Assembly: GCF_002909485.1 (NCBI RefSeq)
Contig: NZ_PPXG01000002.1
Coordinates: 496,001-560,000 of the forward strand
Source of the DNA: Stutzerimonas stutzeri
Lineage (GTDB): Bacteria > Pseudomonadota > Gammaproteobacteria > Pseudomonadales > Pseudomonadaceae
Direction: 5' to 3'
DNA: 64,000 nt
A program made the translations under genes and the position numbers. The notes below the pieces were generated by a model, which saw only the letters and a program-made list of their open reading frames with translations, was not told where the DNA came from and searched no databases. Shown here piece after piece: positions 48,196 through 57,009 of this stretch; within the stretch, counting starts at the first letter, position 1; the number at the start of each line of letters is the position of its first letter.

Positions 48196-48725
48196 ACCCC
48201 ATCGCCCTCATCGCCGCCATCGGGCTGCTGTCCACGACCAGCGTCCTCGCCCAGACCGCCGCCGCGCCGCTGATCGTGGTCGAAGACCGTGGCGGCGCGT
48301 CCGCGCTGCCGTACTACCAGTCGTTGAATCCTCAGCCGGACCAGGCCACGCCGCCGGCCCCGATGCCAGCCCCGCGCGTGGGCAACGCGGCCGACGCCGA
48401 GGCCGCGATGCTGCCGGTGCGCTCGACGCAACTGTCGCCGGGCGACGTGCAGCGCCGCGTCATCCGGGCGCCGGGCCTGACGCCGCTGTTCCTGATCGGC
48501 GACGACGAGCGGTCGCGTGCCTGGCTGCGGCAGCGGCAGGCGGCGCTGCGCGAGCTGCAGGCCGTGGGCCTGGTGGTCAACGTGGAGTCGATGGCCGCGC
48601 TGACGGCGCTGCGCAGGCTTGCTCCCGGCCTGACCCTCTCGCCGGCCTCCGGCGACGACCTGGCCCAGCGCCTGGGCCTGCGCCACTACCCGGTGCTCAT
48701 CACGTCCACCGGCATCGAGCAGTAG
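48192..48725 (+). CDS. TIGR03765 (PFL_4695) ICE protein
   Basis: A 177-residue exported protein: signal helix IALIAAIGLLSTTSVLAQ, then PLIVVEDRGGASALPYYQSLNPQP and APGLTPLFLIGDDERSRAWL, which are family hallmarks. It overlaps the preceding gene (ATGA) and precedes traD by eight bases. Its role in transfer is undefined. Confidence 0.88.
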   Translation: MNPIALIAAIGLLSTTSVLAQTAAAPLIVVEDRGGASALPYYQSLNPQPDQATPPAPMPAPRVGNAADAEAAMLPVRSTQLSPGDVQRRVIRAPGLTPLFLIGDDERSRAWLRQRQAALRELQAVGLVVNVESMAALTALRRLAPGLTLSPASGDDLAQRLGLRHYPVLITSTGIEQ

Positions 48726-48733
48726 GTGCGCAA

Positions 48734-50890
48734 ATGGCCCAACCGCATGCGGTCGAGGTGCTGCTGCGGCCAGCGGTGGAGCTTTACACCGTGGCGGTTT
48801 GCGCCGGCGCCGCGATTCTGTGCTTGGTGGCACCGTGGTCGCTCGCGCTGAACCCGCTGCTCGGCCTGGGCTCGGCGCTGGCCTTCCTGACCTTCGGCGC
48901 GATTCGCCTGCGCGATGCCTGGGCGATCCTGCGCCATCGCCGCAACATCCGCCGCCTGCCGCGCTACGTGATGACCAGCCGCGACGTGCCGGTGAGTCAG
49001 CAACGGCTGTTCGTCGGCCGGGGCTTTCGCTGGGAGCAGCGGCACACGCACCGGCTGATGCAGACCTACCGGCCGGAGTTCCGCCGCTACGTCGAGCCGA
49101 TGGCGATCTACCGGGCCGCCCGGCGGCTGGAGGAGCGGCTTGAGTTCGCGCCGTTTCCACTCTCGAAGCTTGCGCGGGTCCTGGCTTGGGACAGTCCTTT
49201 CAATCCGGCACGGCCGCTGCCGCCGGTCGGCGGACTGCCGCGCCTGCATGGCATCGAGCCGCACGAGGTCGACGTCACCCTGCCGCTGGGCGAGCGCGTC
49301 GGCCACAGCCTGGTGCTGGGCACCACGCGCGTGGGCAAGACGCGGCTGGCCGAGTTGTTCATCACCCAGGACATCCGCCGCAAGGTCCGCGGCGAGCACG
49401 AGGTGGTGATCGTCTTCGACCCCAAGGGCGATGCGGACCTGTTGAAGCGCATGTACGTCGAGGCCAAGCGCGCCGGGCGCGAAGGCGAGTTCTACGTCTT
49501 TCATCTGGGCTGGCCGGACATCTCGGCGCGCTACAACGCCGTGGGCCGGTTCGGGCGGATCTCCGAGGTGGCCACGCGCATCGCCGGACAGCTCTCGGGC
49601 GAAGGCAACAGCGCCGCGTTCCGCGAATTCGCCTGGCGCTTCGTCAACATCATCGCGCGCGCCCTGGTCGAGCTGGGGCAGCGGCCGGACTATCTGCTGA
49701 TCCAGCGCCACGTCATCAACATCGACGCGCTGTTCATCGAGTACGCCCAGCACTACTTCGCCAGGAACGAGCCGAAGGCCTGGGAGGTCATCGTCCAGCT
49801 CGAAGCGAAGCTGAACGACAAGAACATCCCGCGCAACATGATCGGGCGCGAGAAGCGCGTGGTGGCCCTCGAACAGTACCTGTCCCAGGTGCGCGTCTAT
49901 GACCCCGTGCTCGACGGCCTGCGCAGCGCCGTGCGCTACGACCGGACGTACTTCGACAAGATCGTCGCCTCGCTGCTGCCGCTGCTGGAGAAGCTCACCA
50001 CCGGCAAGATCGCGCAACTGCTGGCGCCGAACTATTCCGACCTGTCCGACCCGCGGCCGATCTTCGACTGGATGCAGGTCATCCGCAAACGCGCGGTGGT
50101 CTACGTGGGGCTGGACGCGCTGTCCGACGCCGAAGTCGCGGCGGCGGTGGGCAACTCGATGTTCAGCGACCTGGTCTCGGTCGCCGGCCATATCTACAAG
50201 TTCGGCATCGACGACGGGCTGCCCGGCGCCGCCGCGGGCGCCAGGATTCCGATCAACGTCCACGCCGACGAATTCAATGAACTCATGGGCGACGAGTTCA
50301 TCCCGATGGTCAACAAGGGCGGCGGTGCCGGCGTGCAGGTGACGGCCTACACGCAGACCCTGAGCGACATCGAGGCGCGCATCGGCAACCGTGCCAAGGC
50401 CGGCCAGGTGGTCGGCAACTTCAACAATCTGTTCATGCTGCGCGTGCGCGAGACCGCCACCGCCGAGCTGCTGACGCGACAACTGCCCAAGGTCGAGGTG
50501 TACGCCACGGCACTGATGAGCGGCGCCACCGACAGCTCCGACCCGCGCGGCAATACCGCGTTCACGTCCAACACCCAGGACCGCATCAGCAGCAACAGCG
50601 TGCCGCTGATCGAGCCGGCGCATGTGGTGGCGCTGCCCAAGGGGCAGTGCTTCGCGCTGAGCGAGGGCGGCAACCTCTGGAAAGTCCGCATGCCGCTGCC
50701 CGCTCCCGACCCCGACGAAGCCATGCCGAAGGACCTGCAGGAGCTGGCCGGCTACATGCGTCAGCACTACGTCGAGGCGGGAGATTGGTGGGAGAACCAG
50801 GGCATCCCCGGCCTGCAGGACGAGGCGCTGCCCGACGACCTGCTGGACGACTTCAGGCAGATGGCCGCCGCTGAAGAGGAAGGAGCATGA
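48734..50890 (+). CDS. traD: conjugative coupling protein TraD (SXT/TOL type)
   Basis: A 718-residue T4SS coupling ATPase that brings relaxosome DNA to the channel. Membrane helices are near residues 15-60; Walker A is VLGTTRVGKTRLAELF (~residue 195) and Walker B EVVIVFDPKGDADLLKRM; a late motif is AAVGNSMFSDLVSVAGH. Length fits TIGR03743. The next gene overlaps its stop (ATGA). Confidence 0.93.
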   Translation: MAQPHAVEVLLRPAVELYTVAVCAGAAILCLVAPWSLALNPLLGLGSALAFLTFGAIRLRDAWAILRHRRNIRRLPRYVMTSRDVPVSQQRLFVGRGFRWEQRHTHRLMQTYRPEFRRYVEPMAIYRAARRLEERLEFAPFPLSKLARVLAWDSPFNPARPLPPVGGLPRLHGIEPHEVDVTLPLGERVGHSLVLGTTRVGKTRLAELFITQDIRRKVRGEHEVVIVFDPKGDADLLKRMYVEAKRAGREGEFYVFHLGWPDISARYNAVGRFGRISEVATRIAGQLSGEGNSAAFREFAWRFVNIIARALVELGQRPDYLLIQRHVINIDALFIEYAQHYFARNEPKAWEVIVQLEAKLNDKNIPRNMIGREKRVVALEQYLSQVRVYDPVLDGLRSAVRYDRTYFDKIVASLLPLLEKLTTGKIAQLLAPNYSDLSDPRPIFDWMQVIRKRAVVYVGLDALSDAEVAAAVGNSMFSDLVSVAGHIYKFGIDDGLPGAAAGARIPINVHADEFNELMGDEFIPMVNKGGGAGVQVTAYTQTLSDIEARIGNRAKAGQVVGNFNNLFMLRVRETATAELLTRQLPKVEVYATALMSGATDSSDPRGNTAFTSNTQDRISSNSVPLIEPAHVVALPKGQCFALSEGGNLWKVRMPLPAPDPDEAMPKDLQELAGYMRQHYVEAGDWWENQGIPGLQDEALPDDLLDDFRQMAAAEEEGA

Positions 50891-51636
50891 GCGATCCGGC
50901 CGTCGCGGCCCAGCGCCAGCAGCAAAGACAGCAAGGCCTGATCGCCGGCCTGGTCACGCTGCCGTTCCGCTTCTTCGGCGTGCTGTGCGGCGCGCTGCTG
51001 CTGTGCATCCTGATCGAATGCGTCGGCATGCACTTCTTCTGGCCCGAGCAGGGCTGGCGCCACGCGCAGGGTATGCTGCACTACGAGCTCGATCAGCTCT
51101 CCACGCATTTCACGCGCAGCGCGCTGGTGCAGGAGCCGGGGCGCACCGCGCACCGGCTGGTGGAGCAGGGCTACGACTGGCTGTTCGTGAAGAGCGGCCT
51201 GCTGGACTGGATACGCGACGCCTCGGCGCAGGCCCGCGCCGGCAGCCATCGCCCGAGCAAGGATCTCCGCTACTACATCGGCTTGGTCTACGTGAACGTG
51301 GAGAGCTACCTGATCGCGGCGGCCTACACGACGCTGGTCTTCCTCGTGCGGCTGCTGGTGCTGTGCCTGACCCTGCCACTGTTCCTGATGGCCGCCTTCG
51401 TCGGGCTGGTGGACGGCCTGGTGCGCCGGGATGTGCGCCGCTTCGGCGCGGGACGCGAGTCGGGGTTCATCTATCACCGCGCCCGGGCCAGCCTGACCCC
51501 GCTGGCCGTGCTGCCGTGGGTGACTTACCTGGCACTGCCGGTCAGCGTAAACCCGCTGCTGATCCTGCTGCCCAGCGCGGCACTGCTCGGCGTGGCGGTG
51601 TGCATTGCGGCGGCGACGTTCAAGAAGTATCTGTAG
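50887..51636 (+). CDS. TIGR03747 (PFL_4697) ICE membrane protein
   Basis: A 249-residue inner-membrane protein with about four to five helices (residues ~18-45, 138-165, 200-245) and FGAGRESGFIYHRARASLTPLAVLPW near the end. It directly follows traD, as in all ICEs of this type. The normal next gene (a RAQPRD-type lipoprotein) is absent because TOL DNA starts a few bases after its stop. Confidence 0.9.
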   Translation: MSDPAVAAQRQQQRQQGLIAGLVTLPFRFFGVLCGALLLCILIECVGMHFFWPEQGWRHAQGMLHYELDQLSTHFTRSALVQEPGRTAHRLVEQGYDWLFVKSGLLDWIRDASAQARAGSHRPSKDLRYYIGLVYVNVESYLIAAAYTTLVFLVRLLVLCLTLPLFLMAAFVGLVDGLVRRDVRRFGAGRESGFIYHRARASLTPLAVLPWVTYLALPVSVNPLLILLPSAALLGVAVCIAAATFKKYL

Positions 51637-51711
51637 GTGCGACACGTTAATTTTGGTCAGCAGTTCCTTAACGGGCTGCAGTGTCCGGTTTGATAGGGAT
51701 AAGTCCAGTCT

Positions 51712-51785
51712 TGCAAGAGGCGGATACAGGAGTGCAAAAAATGGATATCTCTAGAAAGGCCTACCCCTTAGGCTTTATGCAACAG
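51712..51785 (+). promoter_or_regulatory. XylS-dependent Pm promoter
   Basis: Two direct XylS boxes TGCA-N6-GGNTA: distal TGCAAGAGGCGGATA (51712-51726) and proximal TGCAAAAAATGGATA (51733-51747), spaced 21 bp. They are followed by the known Pm core, TCTCTAGAAAGGCCTACCCC and the TAGGCTTTATGCA -10 region. From memory of pWW0, the proximal box there reads GGCTA and the distal spacer AAGAAGC, so this promoter is a variant. Benzoate/toluate-activated XylS should induce the whole operon. Confidence 0.92.
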
Positions 51786-51810
51786 AAACAATAATAATGG
51801 AGGCATGACC

Positions 51811-53172
51811 ATGACAATGCACCTGGGGCTCGACTATATAAATAGTCTCGTTGAAGAAGATGAGGATGAGGGCATCTACCGCTGCAAGCGCGAGATGTTC
51901 ACCGACCCTCGGCTGTTCGATTTAGAGATGAAACACATCTTTGAGGGTAACTGGATTTATCTCGCCCACGAGAGCCAGATTCCCGAGAAGAACGACTATT
52001 ACACCACGCAGATGGGCCGGCAGCCGATATTCATCACACGCAACAAAGATGGTGAGCTCAATGCCTTCATCAATGCCTGCAGTCACCGCGGCGCCACGCT
52101 CTGTCGCTTTAGGAGTGGAAACAAGGCCACCCACACCTGCTCGTTCCACGGCTGGACCTTCAGCAATTCGGGCAAGCTGCTCAAGGTCAAAGACCCCAAG
52201 GGCGCCGGCTATCCGGACAGCTTCGACTGTGACGGCTCGCACGACCTGAAGAAAGTTGCGCGCTTTGCTTCCTACCGCGGATTTCTATTCGGCAGCCTGC
52301 GCGAGGACGTCGCCCCGTTGGAAGAGTTCCTCGGCGAGTCGAGGAAGGTCATCGACATGGTCGTCGACCAGTCGCCCGAAGGTCTGGAAGTGCTGCGCGG
52401 TTCCAGTACCTATGTTTACGAAGGCAACTGGAAAGTGCAGGTCGAGAACGGTGCCGACGGCTACCACGTCAGTACTGTTCACTGGAACTACGCCGCCACC
52501 CAGCAGCAGCGCAAGCTAAGAGAAGCGGGCGATGATATTCGCGCCATGAGCGCCAGTAGCTGGGGCGGGGATGGCGGCGGTTTCTACTCCTTTGAAAACG
52601 GCCACCAGATGGTCTGGGCACGCTGGGGTGACCCGAAAAACCGCCCGCTGTTCGCCGAGCGAGATCGCTTAGCCAGCGAGTTTGGTGAAGCCCGTGCCGA
52701 CTGGATGATCGGCGTCTCCCGCAACCTCTGCCTCTACCCGAACCTCTACCTGATGGACCAGTTCGGCTCGCAGTTGCGTATCACCCGTCCGCTGTCGGTG
52801 GATAGAACCGAAATCACCATCTACTGCATCGCGCCCAAAGGCGAAAGCGCCGAGGCGCGTGCCCGCCGTGTCCGTCAGTACGAGGACTTCTTCAATGTTA
52901 GCGGCATGGCCACCCCGGACGACCTGGAGGAATTCCGCGCCTGCCAGGAGGGCTTCGCCGGCGGGGGGATGAACGACATGTCCCGTGGCGCCAAACACTG
53001 GATCGAGGGGCCGGACGAGGGCGCGAAGGAGATCGATCTGCATCCGAAGCTGAGCGGTGTCCGCTCGGAAGACGAAGGCCTGTTCGTCATGCAGCACAAG
53101 TACTGGCAACAGCAGATGATCAAGGCCGTCAAGGCAGAACAGGATCGGCTGATCCATGCGGAGGGCGTGTAA
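51811..53172 (+). CDS. xylX: toluate/benzoate 1,2-dioxygenase alpha subunit
   Basis: A 453-residue ring-hydroxylating oxygenase large subunit, which with XylY forms the terminal oxygenase that makes the cis-diol carboxylate. The Rieske [2Fe-2S] ligands are in CSHRGATLC and CSFHGW; the mononuclear iron histidines are in [14 protein letters not shown]. The sequence follows TOL XylX closely. Three in-frame ATGs exist; 51811 is seven bases after GGAGG, better spaced than 51805. Confidence 0.95.
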   Translation: MTMHLGLDYINSLVEEDEDEGIYRCKREMFTDPRLFDLEMKHIFEGNWIYLAHESQIPEKNDYYTTQMGRQPIFITRNKDGELNAFINACSHRGATLCRFRSGNKATHTCSFHGWTFSNSGKLLKVKDPKGAGYPDSFDCDGSHDLKKVARFASYRGFLFGSLREDVAPLEEFLGESRKVIDMVVDQSPEGLEVLRGSSTYVYEGNWKVQVENGADGYHVSTVHWNYAATQQQRKLREAGDDIRAMSASSWGGDGGGFYSFENGHQMVWARWGDPKNRPLFAERDRLASEFGEARADWMIGVSRNLCLYPNLYLMDQFGSQLRITRPLSVDRTEITIYCIAPKGESAEARARRVRQYEDFFNVSGMATPDDLEEFRACQEGFAGGGMNDMSRGAKHWIEGPDEGAKEIDLHPKLSGVRSEDEGLFVMQHKYWQQQMIKAVKAEQDRLIHAEGV

Positions 53173-53661
53173 ATGACTATCTCCTACGAAGCCGTGCGCG
53201 ATTTCCTTTACCGCGAAGCACGCTATCTCGACGACAAGCAGTGGGAAAGCTGGCTGGAAATGTACGCGCCGGACGCCACTTTCTGGATGCCGGCCTGGGA
53301 CGACCGCGACCAATTGACCGAAGACCCGCAGAGCCAGATCTCGCTGATTTGGTACGGCAATCGCGGTGGCCTAGAGGATCGGGTGTTCCGCATCAAGACC
53401 GAGCGCTCCAGTGCCACCATTCCGGACACCCGAACCAGCCACAACATCAGCAATCTGGAGCTGCTCGAGCAGTCCGGCGGCTTCTGTAAGCTGCGCTACA
53501 ACTGGCACACCATGAGTTATCGGTACAAGACGGTGGACCACTTCTTTGGCACCAACTTCTGCACCCTCGACACATGTGGCGAGACCCCGCTGATTAAGGC
53601 CAAGAAGGTCGTGCTGAAGAACGACTACATCCGCCAAGTTATCGATGTATACCACGTCTGA
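53173..53661 (+). CDS. xylY: toluate/benzoate 1,2-dioxygenase beta subunit
   Basis: A 162-residue small subunit of the terminal oxygenase, cone-shaped NTF2-like fold. EAVRDFLYREARYLDDKQWESWLEMYAPD is the standard start and FFGTNFCTLDTCGETPLIKAKKVVLKNDYI the end. It begins directly after the xylX stop, so the subunits are co-translated in equal amounts. Confidence 0.95.
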   Translation: MTISYEAVRDFLYREARYLDDKQWESWLEMYAPDATFWMPAWDDRDQLTEDPQSQISLIWYGNRGGLEDRVFRIKTERSSATIPDTRTSHNISNLELLEQSGGFCKLRYNWHTMSYRYKTVDHFFGTNFCTLDTCGETPLIKAKKVVLKNDYIRQVIDVYHV

Positions 53662-53670
53662 GGTGCCGCC

Positions 53671-54681
53671 ATGACACACAAGGTTGCACTGAACTTCGAA
53701 GACGGCGTCACTCGTTTCATCGATGCTAATGCTGGCGAGACTGTTGCTGATGCAGCCTACCGCCAAGGCATCAATTTACCCCTGGACTGCCGAGACGGTG
53801 CATGCGGCGCCTGCAAATGCTTCGCCGAGAGCGGCCGCTACAGCCTCGGCGAGGAGTATATCGAGGATGCACTTAGCGAAGCCGAAGCCGAGCAGGGCTA
53901 CGTGCTGACCTGCCAGATGCGCGCCGAAAGCGACTGCGTGATTCGCGTTCCGGCCGCATCGGACGTCTGCAAGACCCAGCAGGCCAGCTATCAGGCAGCG
54001 ATCAGCAACGTGCGTCAGCTGTCCGAGAGCACCATCGCGCTGTCTATCAAAAGCGCATCGCTGAACCAGTTGGCGTTCCTGCCAGGCCAGTACGTCAATC
54101 TGCAAGTGCCGGGCAGCGACCAGACCCGCGCCTATTCCTTCAGCTCGCTGCAAAAGGATGGCGAGGTCGGCTTCCTGATCCGCAACGTGCCGGGCGGGCT
54201 GATGAGCAGTTTCCTGACCAGCCTCGCCAAGGTCGGCGATAGCGTCAGTCTGGCTGGACCGCTGGGCGCGTTCTATCTGCGCGAGATCAAGCGGCCGCTG
54301 CTGTTGCTGGCGGGTGGTACCGGCCTAGCGCCGTTCACCGCGATGCTGGAGAAGATCGCCGAGCAGGGCAGCGAGCACCCGCTCCATCTGATCTACGGCG
54401 TCACCCATGACCACGACCTGGTCGAAATGGACAAGCTAGAGGCATTCGCCGCGCGCATTCCCAACTTCAGCTACACCGCCTGCGTCGCCAGCCCGGACAG
54501 CGCCTATCCGCAAAAGGGCTATGTGACCCAGTACATCGAGCCCAAACACCTCAACGGCGGTGAGGTAGATGTCTACCTTTGCGGTCCGCCACCGATGGTC
54601 GAGGCGGTCAGTCAGTACATCCGGGCACAGGGCATCCAGCCGGCCAATTTCTATTATGAGAAGTTCGCCGCCAGCGCCTAG
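53671..54681 (+). CDS. xylZ: toluate/benzoate dioxygenase reductase
   Basis: A 336-residue NADH-dependent reductase feeding electrons to XylXY. Domains in order: plant-type [2Fe-2S] ferredoxin (CRDGACGACKC..., residues ~40-75), FAD domain with RAYSFSS (~150), and NAD domain with LAGGTGLAPF (~213) and CGPPPMVEAV near the end. GTGCCGCC separates it from xylY. A hairpin follows its stop. Confidence 0.95.
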   Translation: MTHKVALNFEDGVTRFIDANAGETVADAAYRQGINLPLDCRDGACGACKCFAESGRYSLGEEYIEDALSEAEAEQGYVLTCQMRAESDCVIRVPAASDVCKTQQASYQAAISNVRQLSESTIALSIKSASLNQLAFLPGQYVNLQVPGSDQTRAYSFSSLQKDGEVGFLIRNVPGGLMSSFLTSLAKVGDSVSLAGPLGAFYLREIKRPLLLLAGGTGLAPFTAMLEKIAEQGSEHPLHLIYGVTHDHDLVEMDKLEAFAARIPNFSYTACVASPDSAYPQKGYVTQYIEPKHLNGGEVDVYLCGPPPMVEAVSQYIRAQGIQPANFYYEKFAASA

Positions 54682-54691
54682 AGGCTCCTTT

Positions 54692-54725
54692 GGTCCGCTT
54701 ACTAGGTGAGCGGGCCTGTTTTATT
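54692..54725 (+). terminator. terminator-like hairpin between xylZ and xylL
   Basis: GGTCCGCT-9 nt-AGCGGGCC, an 8-bp stem with one G-U pair (54692-54716), followed by TGTTTTATT. It is inside the operon, 11 bases after the xylZ stop, so it would act as a partial terminator or mRNA stabiliser rather than a full stop. Confidence 0.6.
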
Positions 54726-54795
54726 CGGGCAGTAGGGCCCAGGTTCTCTACGAACTTTCCCAAATTGCATCCGGGCTACACAACCGAGGTGGTTC

Positions 54796-55572
54796 ATGAA
54801 CAAACGTTTCCAGGGCAAGGTTGCCGTTATCACCGGCGCCGCCCAGGGCATCGGTCGCCGCGTGGCCGAACGGATGGCGGCCGAAGGCGGTCGACTGCTG
54901 CTGGTCGACCGTTCCGAGCTAATACATGAGCTGGCCGACGAACTGGTCGGAGTTGCTGAGGTGCTGACCCTGACCGCCGACCTTGAGCAGTTCGCCGAGT
55001 GCCAACGGGTGATGGCGGCGGCGCTCGAGCGCTTCGGTCGTCTGGATATTCTGATCAACAACGTTGGCGGCACCATTTGGGCTAAGCCATTCGAGCATTA
55101 CCAGGAACGCGAGATCGAGGCCGAAGTGCGGCGTTCACTGTTTCCTACCCTATGGTGCTGCCACGCCGCGCTGGCGCCAATGATCGAGCAGGGCAGTGGC
55201 GCCATCGTAAATGTTTCCTCCGTTGCCACGCGCGGGATCCATCGCGTGCCTTACGGCGCGGCGAAGGGTGGCGTTAACGCCCTGACCGCCTGTCTGGCCT
55301 TTGAAACCGCCGAGCGCGGCATCCGCGTCAACGCCACCGCACCGGGTGGCACCGAGGCGCCGCCACGGCGGATTCCGCGCAATAGCGCCGAGCCGAGTGA
55401 GCAGGAGAAGGTCTGGTACCAGCAGATCGTCGACCAGTCCCTCGACAGCAGCCTTATGAAACGCTACGGAAGCATTGACGAGCAGGTCGAGGCAATTCTG
55501 TTCCTTGCTTCTGACGCCGCCTCCTACATCACCGGTATAACTCTTCCGGTGGCAGGGGGAGACCTCGGTTGA
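54796..55572 (+). CDS. xylL: cis-dihydrodiol carboxylate dehydrogenase
   Basis: A 258-residue short-chain dehydrogenase that oxidises and decarboxylates 1,2-dihydroxycyclohexa-3,5-diene carboxylates to catechols with NAD+. Cofactor motif VITGAAQGIGRRVAE (residues ~9-23), NNVGG, active-site Ser in VNVSSVATRG and Y-x-x-x-K in PYGAAKGG. It is separated from xylZ by a 114-bp gap, the largest so far in the operon. Confidence 0.95.
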   Translation: MNKRFQGKVAVITGAAQGIGRRVAERMAAEGGRLLLVDRSELIHELADELVGVAEVLTLTADLEQFAECQRVMAAALERFGRLDILINNVGGTIWAKPFEHYQEREIEAEVRRSLFPTLWCCHAALAPMIEQGSGAIVNVSSVATRGIHRVPYGAAKGGVNALTACLAFETAERGIRVNATAPGGTEAPPRRIPRNSAEPSEQEKVWYQQIVDQSLDSSLMKRYGSIDEQVEAILFLASDAASYITGITLPVAGGDLG

Positions 55573-55603
55573 CCCTTATGTCTGGTTAAGAAGAGAAATC
55601 GAC

Positions 55604-55714
55604 ATGCGAAGAAGCAACGTACATGAGGTCCCTGACGCTCATTTTCGGGGTTTTGCCGGCATCACCCAGAGCTGTTGGGGGATACTTCCGTCATGTTTAG
55701 TGTATCTGGGATGA
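55604..55714 (+). CDS. 36-codon ORF upstream of xylT
   Basis: A small frame, MRRSNVHEVPDAHFRGFAGI and onward, with AAGAAGAG upstream of its ATG and a stop two bases before the xylT start. Such placement suggests translational coupling to the ferredoxin gene. The peptide has no recognised domain, so it may be chance. It fills most of the xylL-xylT gap. Confidence 0.35.
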   Translation: MRRSNVHEVPDAHFRGFAGITQSCWGILPSCLVYLG

Positions 55715-55716
55715 AT

Positions 55717-56055
55717 ATGAACAGTGCCGGCTACGAGGTGTTCGAAGTGCTAAGCGGCCAGTCATTCCGCTGCGCGGAGGGCCAGTCGGTGCTGCGCGCC
55801 ATGGAAGCCCAGGGCAAGCGCTGCATACCGGTGGGCTGTCGCGGTGGCGGTTGCGGCCTTTGTAGAGTGCGGGTGCTCAGCGGAGCCTACCGGAGCGGAC
55901 GCATGAGCCGCGGTCACGTGCCGGCCAAGGCCGCCGCCGAAGGCCTGGCCCTGGCCTGTCAAGTGTTTCCGCAAACCGACTTGACCATCGAGTACTTTCG
56001 CCACGTTGGCGGAAACAAACCTGACAACAAGAACTATGAAGAGGTGACGTCATGA
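55717..56055 (+). CDS. xylT: chloroplast-type ferredoxin, XylE reactivator
   Basis: A 112-residue [2Fe-2S] ferredoxin that re-reduces the oxidised iron of catechol 2,3-dioxygenase, notably after attack on 4-methylcatechol. Cluster ligands are in [15 protein letters not shown] and LACQVF. The open frame starts at 55675, but ATG 55717 gives the known N-terminus [15 protein letters not shown]. Its stop overlaps the xylE start. Confidence 0.92.
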
Positions 56056-56975
56056 ACAAAGGTGTAATGCGACCGGGCCATGTGCAGCTGCGTGTACTGG
56101 ACATGAGCAAGGCCCTGGAACACTACGTCGAGTTGCTGGGCCTGATCGAGATGGACCGTGACGACCAGGGCCGTGTCTATCTGAAGGCTTGGACCGAAGT
56201 GGATAAGTTTTCCCTGGTGCTACGCGAGGCTGACGAGCCGGGCATGGATTTTATGGGTTTCAAGGTTGTGGATGAGGATGCTCTCCGGCAACTGGAGCGG
56301 GATCTGATGGCATATGGCTGTGCCGTTGAGCAGCTACCCGCAGGTGAACTGAACAGTTGTGGCCGGCGCGTGCGCTTCCAGGCCCCCTCCGGGCATCACT
56401 TCGAGTTGTATGCAGACAAGGAATATACTGGAAAGTGGGGTTTGAATGACGTCAATCCCGAGGCATGGCCGCGCGATCTGAAAGGTATGGCGGCTGTGCG
56501 TTTCGACCACGCCCTCATGTATGGCGACGAATTGCCGGCGACCTATGACCTGTTCACCAAGGTGCTCGGCTTCTATCTGGCCGAACAGGTGCTGGACGAA
56601 AATGGCACGCGCGTCGCCCAGTTTCTCAGTCTGTCGACCAAGGCCCACGACGTGGCCTTCATTCACCATCCGGAAAAAGGCCGCCTCCATCATGTGTCCT
56701 TCCACCTCGAAACCTGGGAAGACTTGCTTCGCGCCGCCGACCTGATCTCCATGACCGACACATCTATCGATATCGGCCCAACCCGCCACGGCCTCACTCA
56801 CGGCAAGACCATCTACTTCTTCGACCCGTCCGGTAACCGCAACGAAGTGTTCTGCGGGGGAGATTACAACTACCCGGACCACAAACCGGTGACCTGGACC
56901 ACCGACCAGCTGGGCAAGGCGATCTTTTACCACGACCGCATTCTCAACGAACGATTCATGACCGTGCTGACCTGA
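56052..56975 (+). CDS. xylE: catechol 2,3-dioxygenase
   Basis: A 307-residue extradiol dioxygenase that opens catechol beside the diol, giving 2-hydroxymuconic semialdehyde (yellow). Fe(II) ligands are His in [11 protein letters not shown] (153), His in GRLHHVSFH (214) and Glu in [10 protein letters not shown] (265). The translated sequence agrees with pWW0 XylE as I remember it over its whole length. Starts inside the xylT stop (ATGA), so tightly coupled to its reactivating ferredoxin. Confidence 0.97.
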
Positions 56976-57009
56976 TGGTCCGGTACGACTTATTGCAGAG
57001 ATTGCGCAG

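Noticed and set aside
48686..50767. 693-codon minus-strand frame
   Set aside because: Antisense of traD, whose Walker motifs and family length are clear; no family resemblance on the minus strand.
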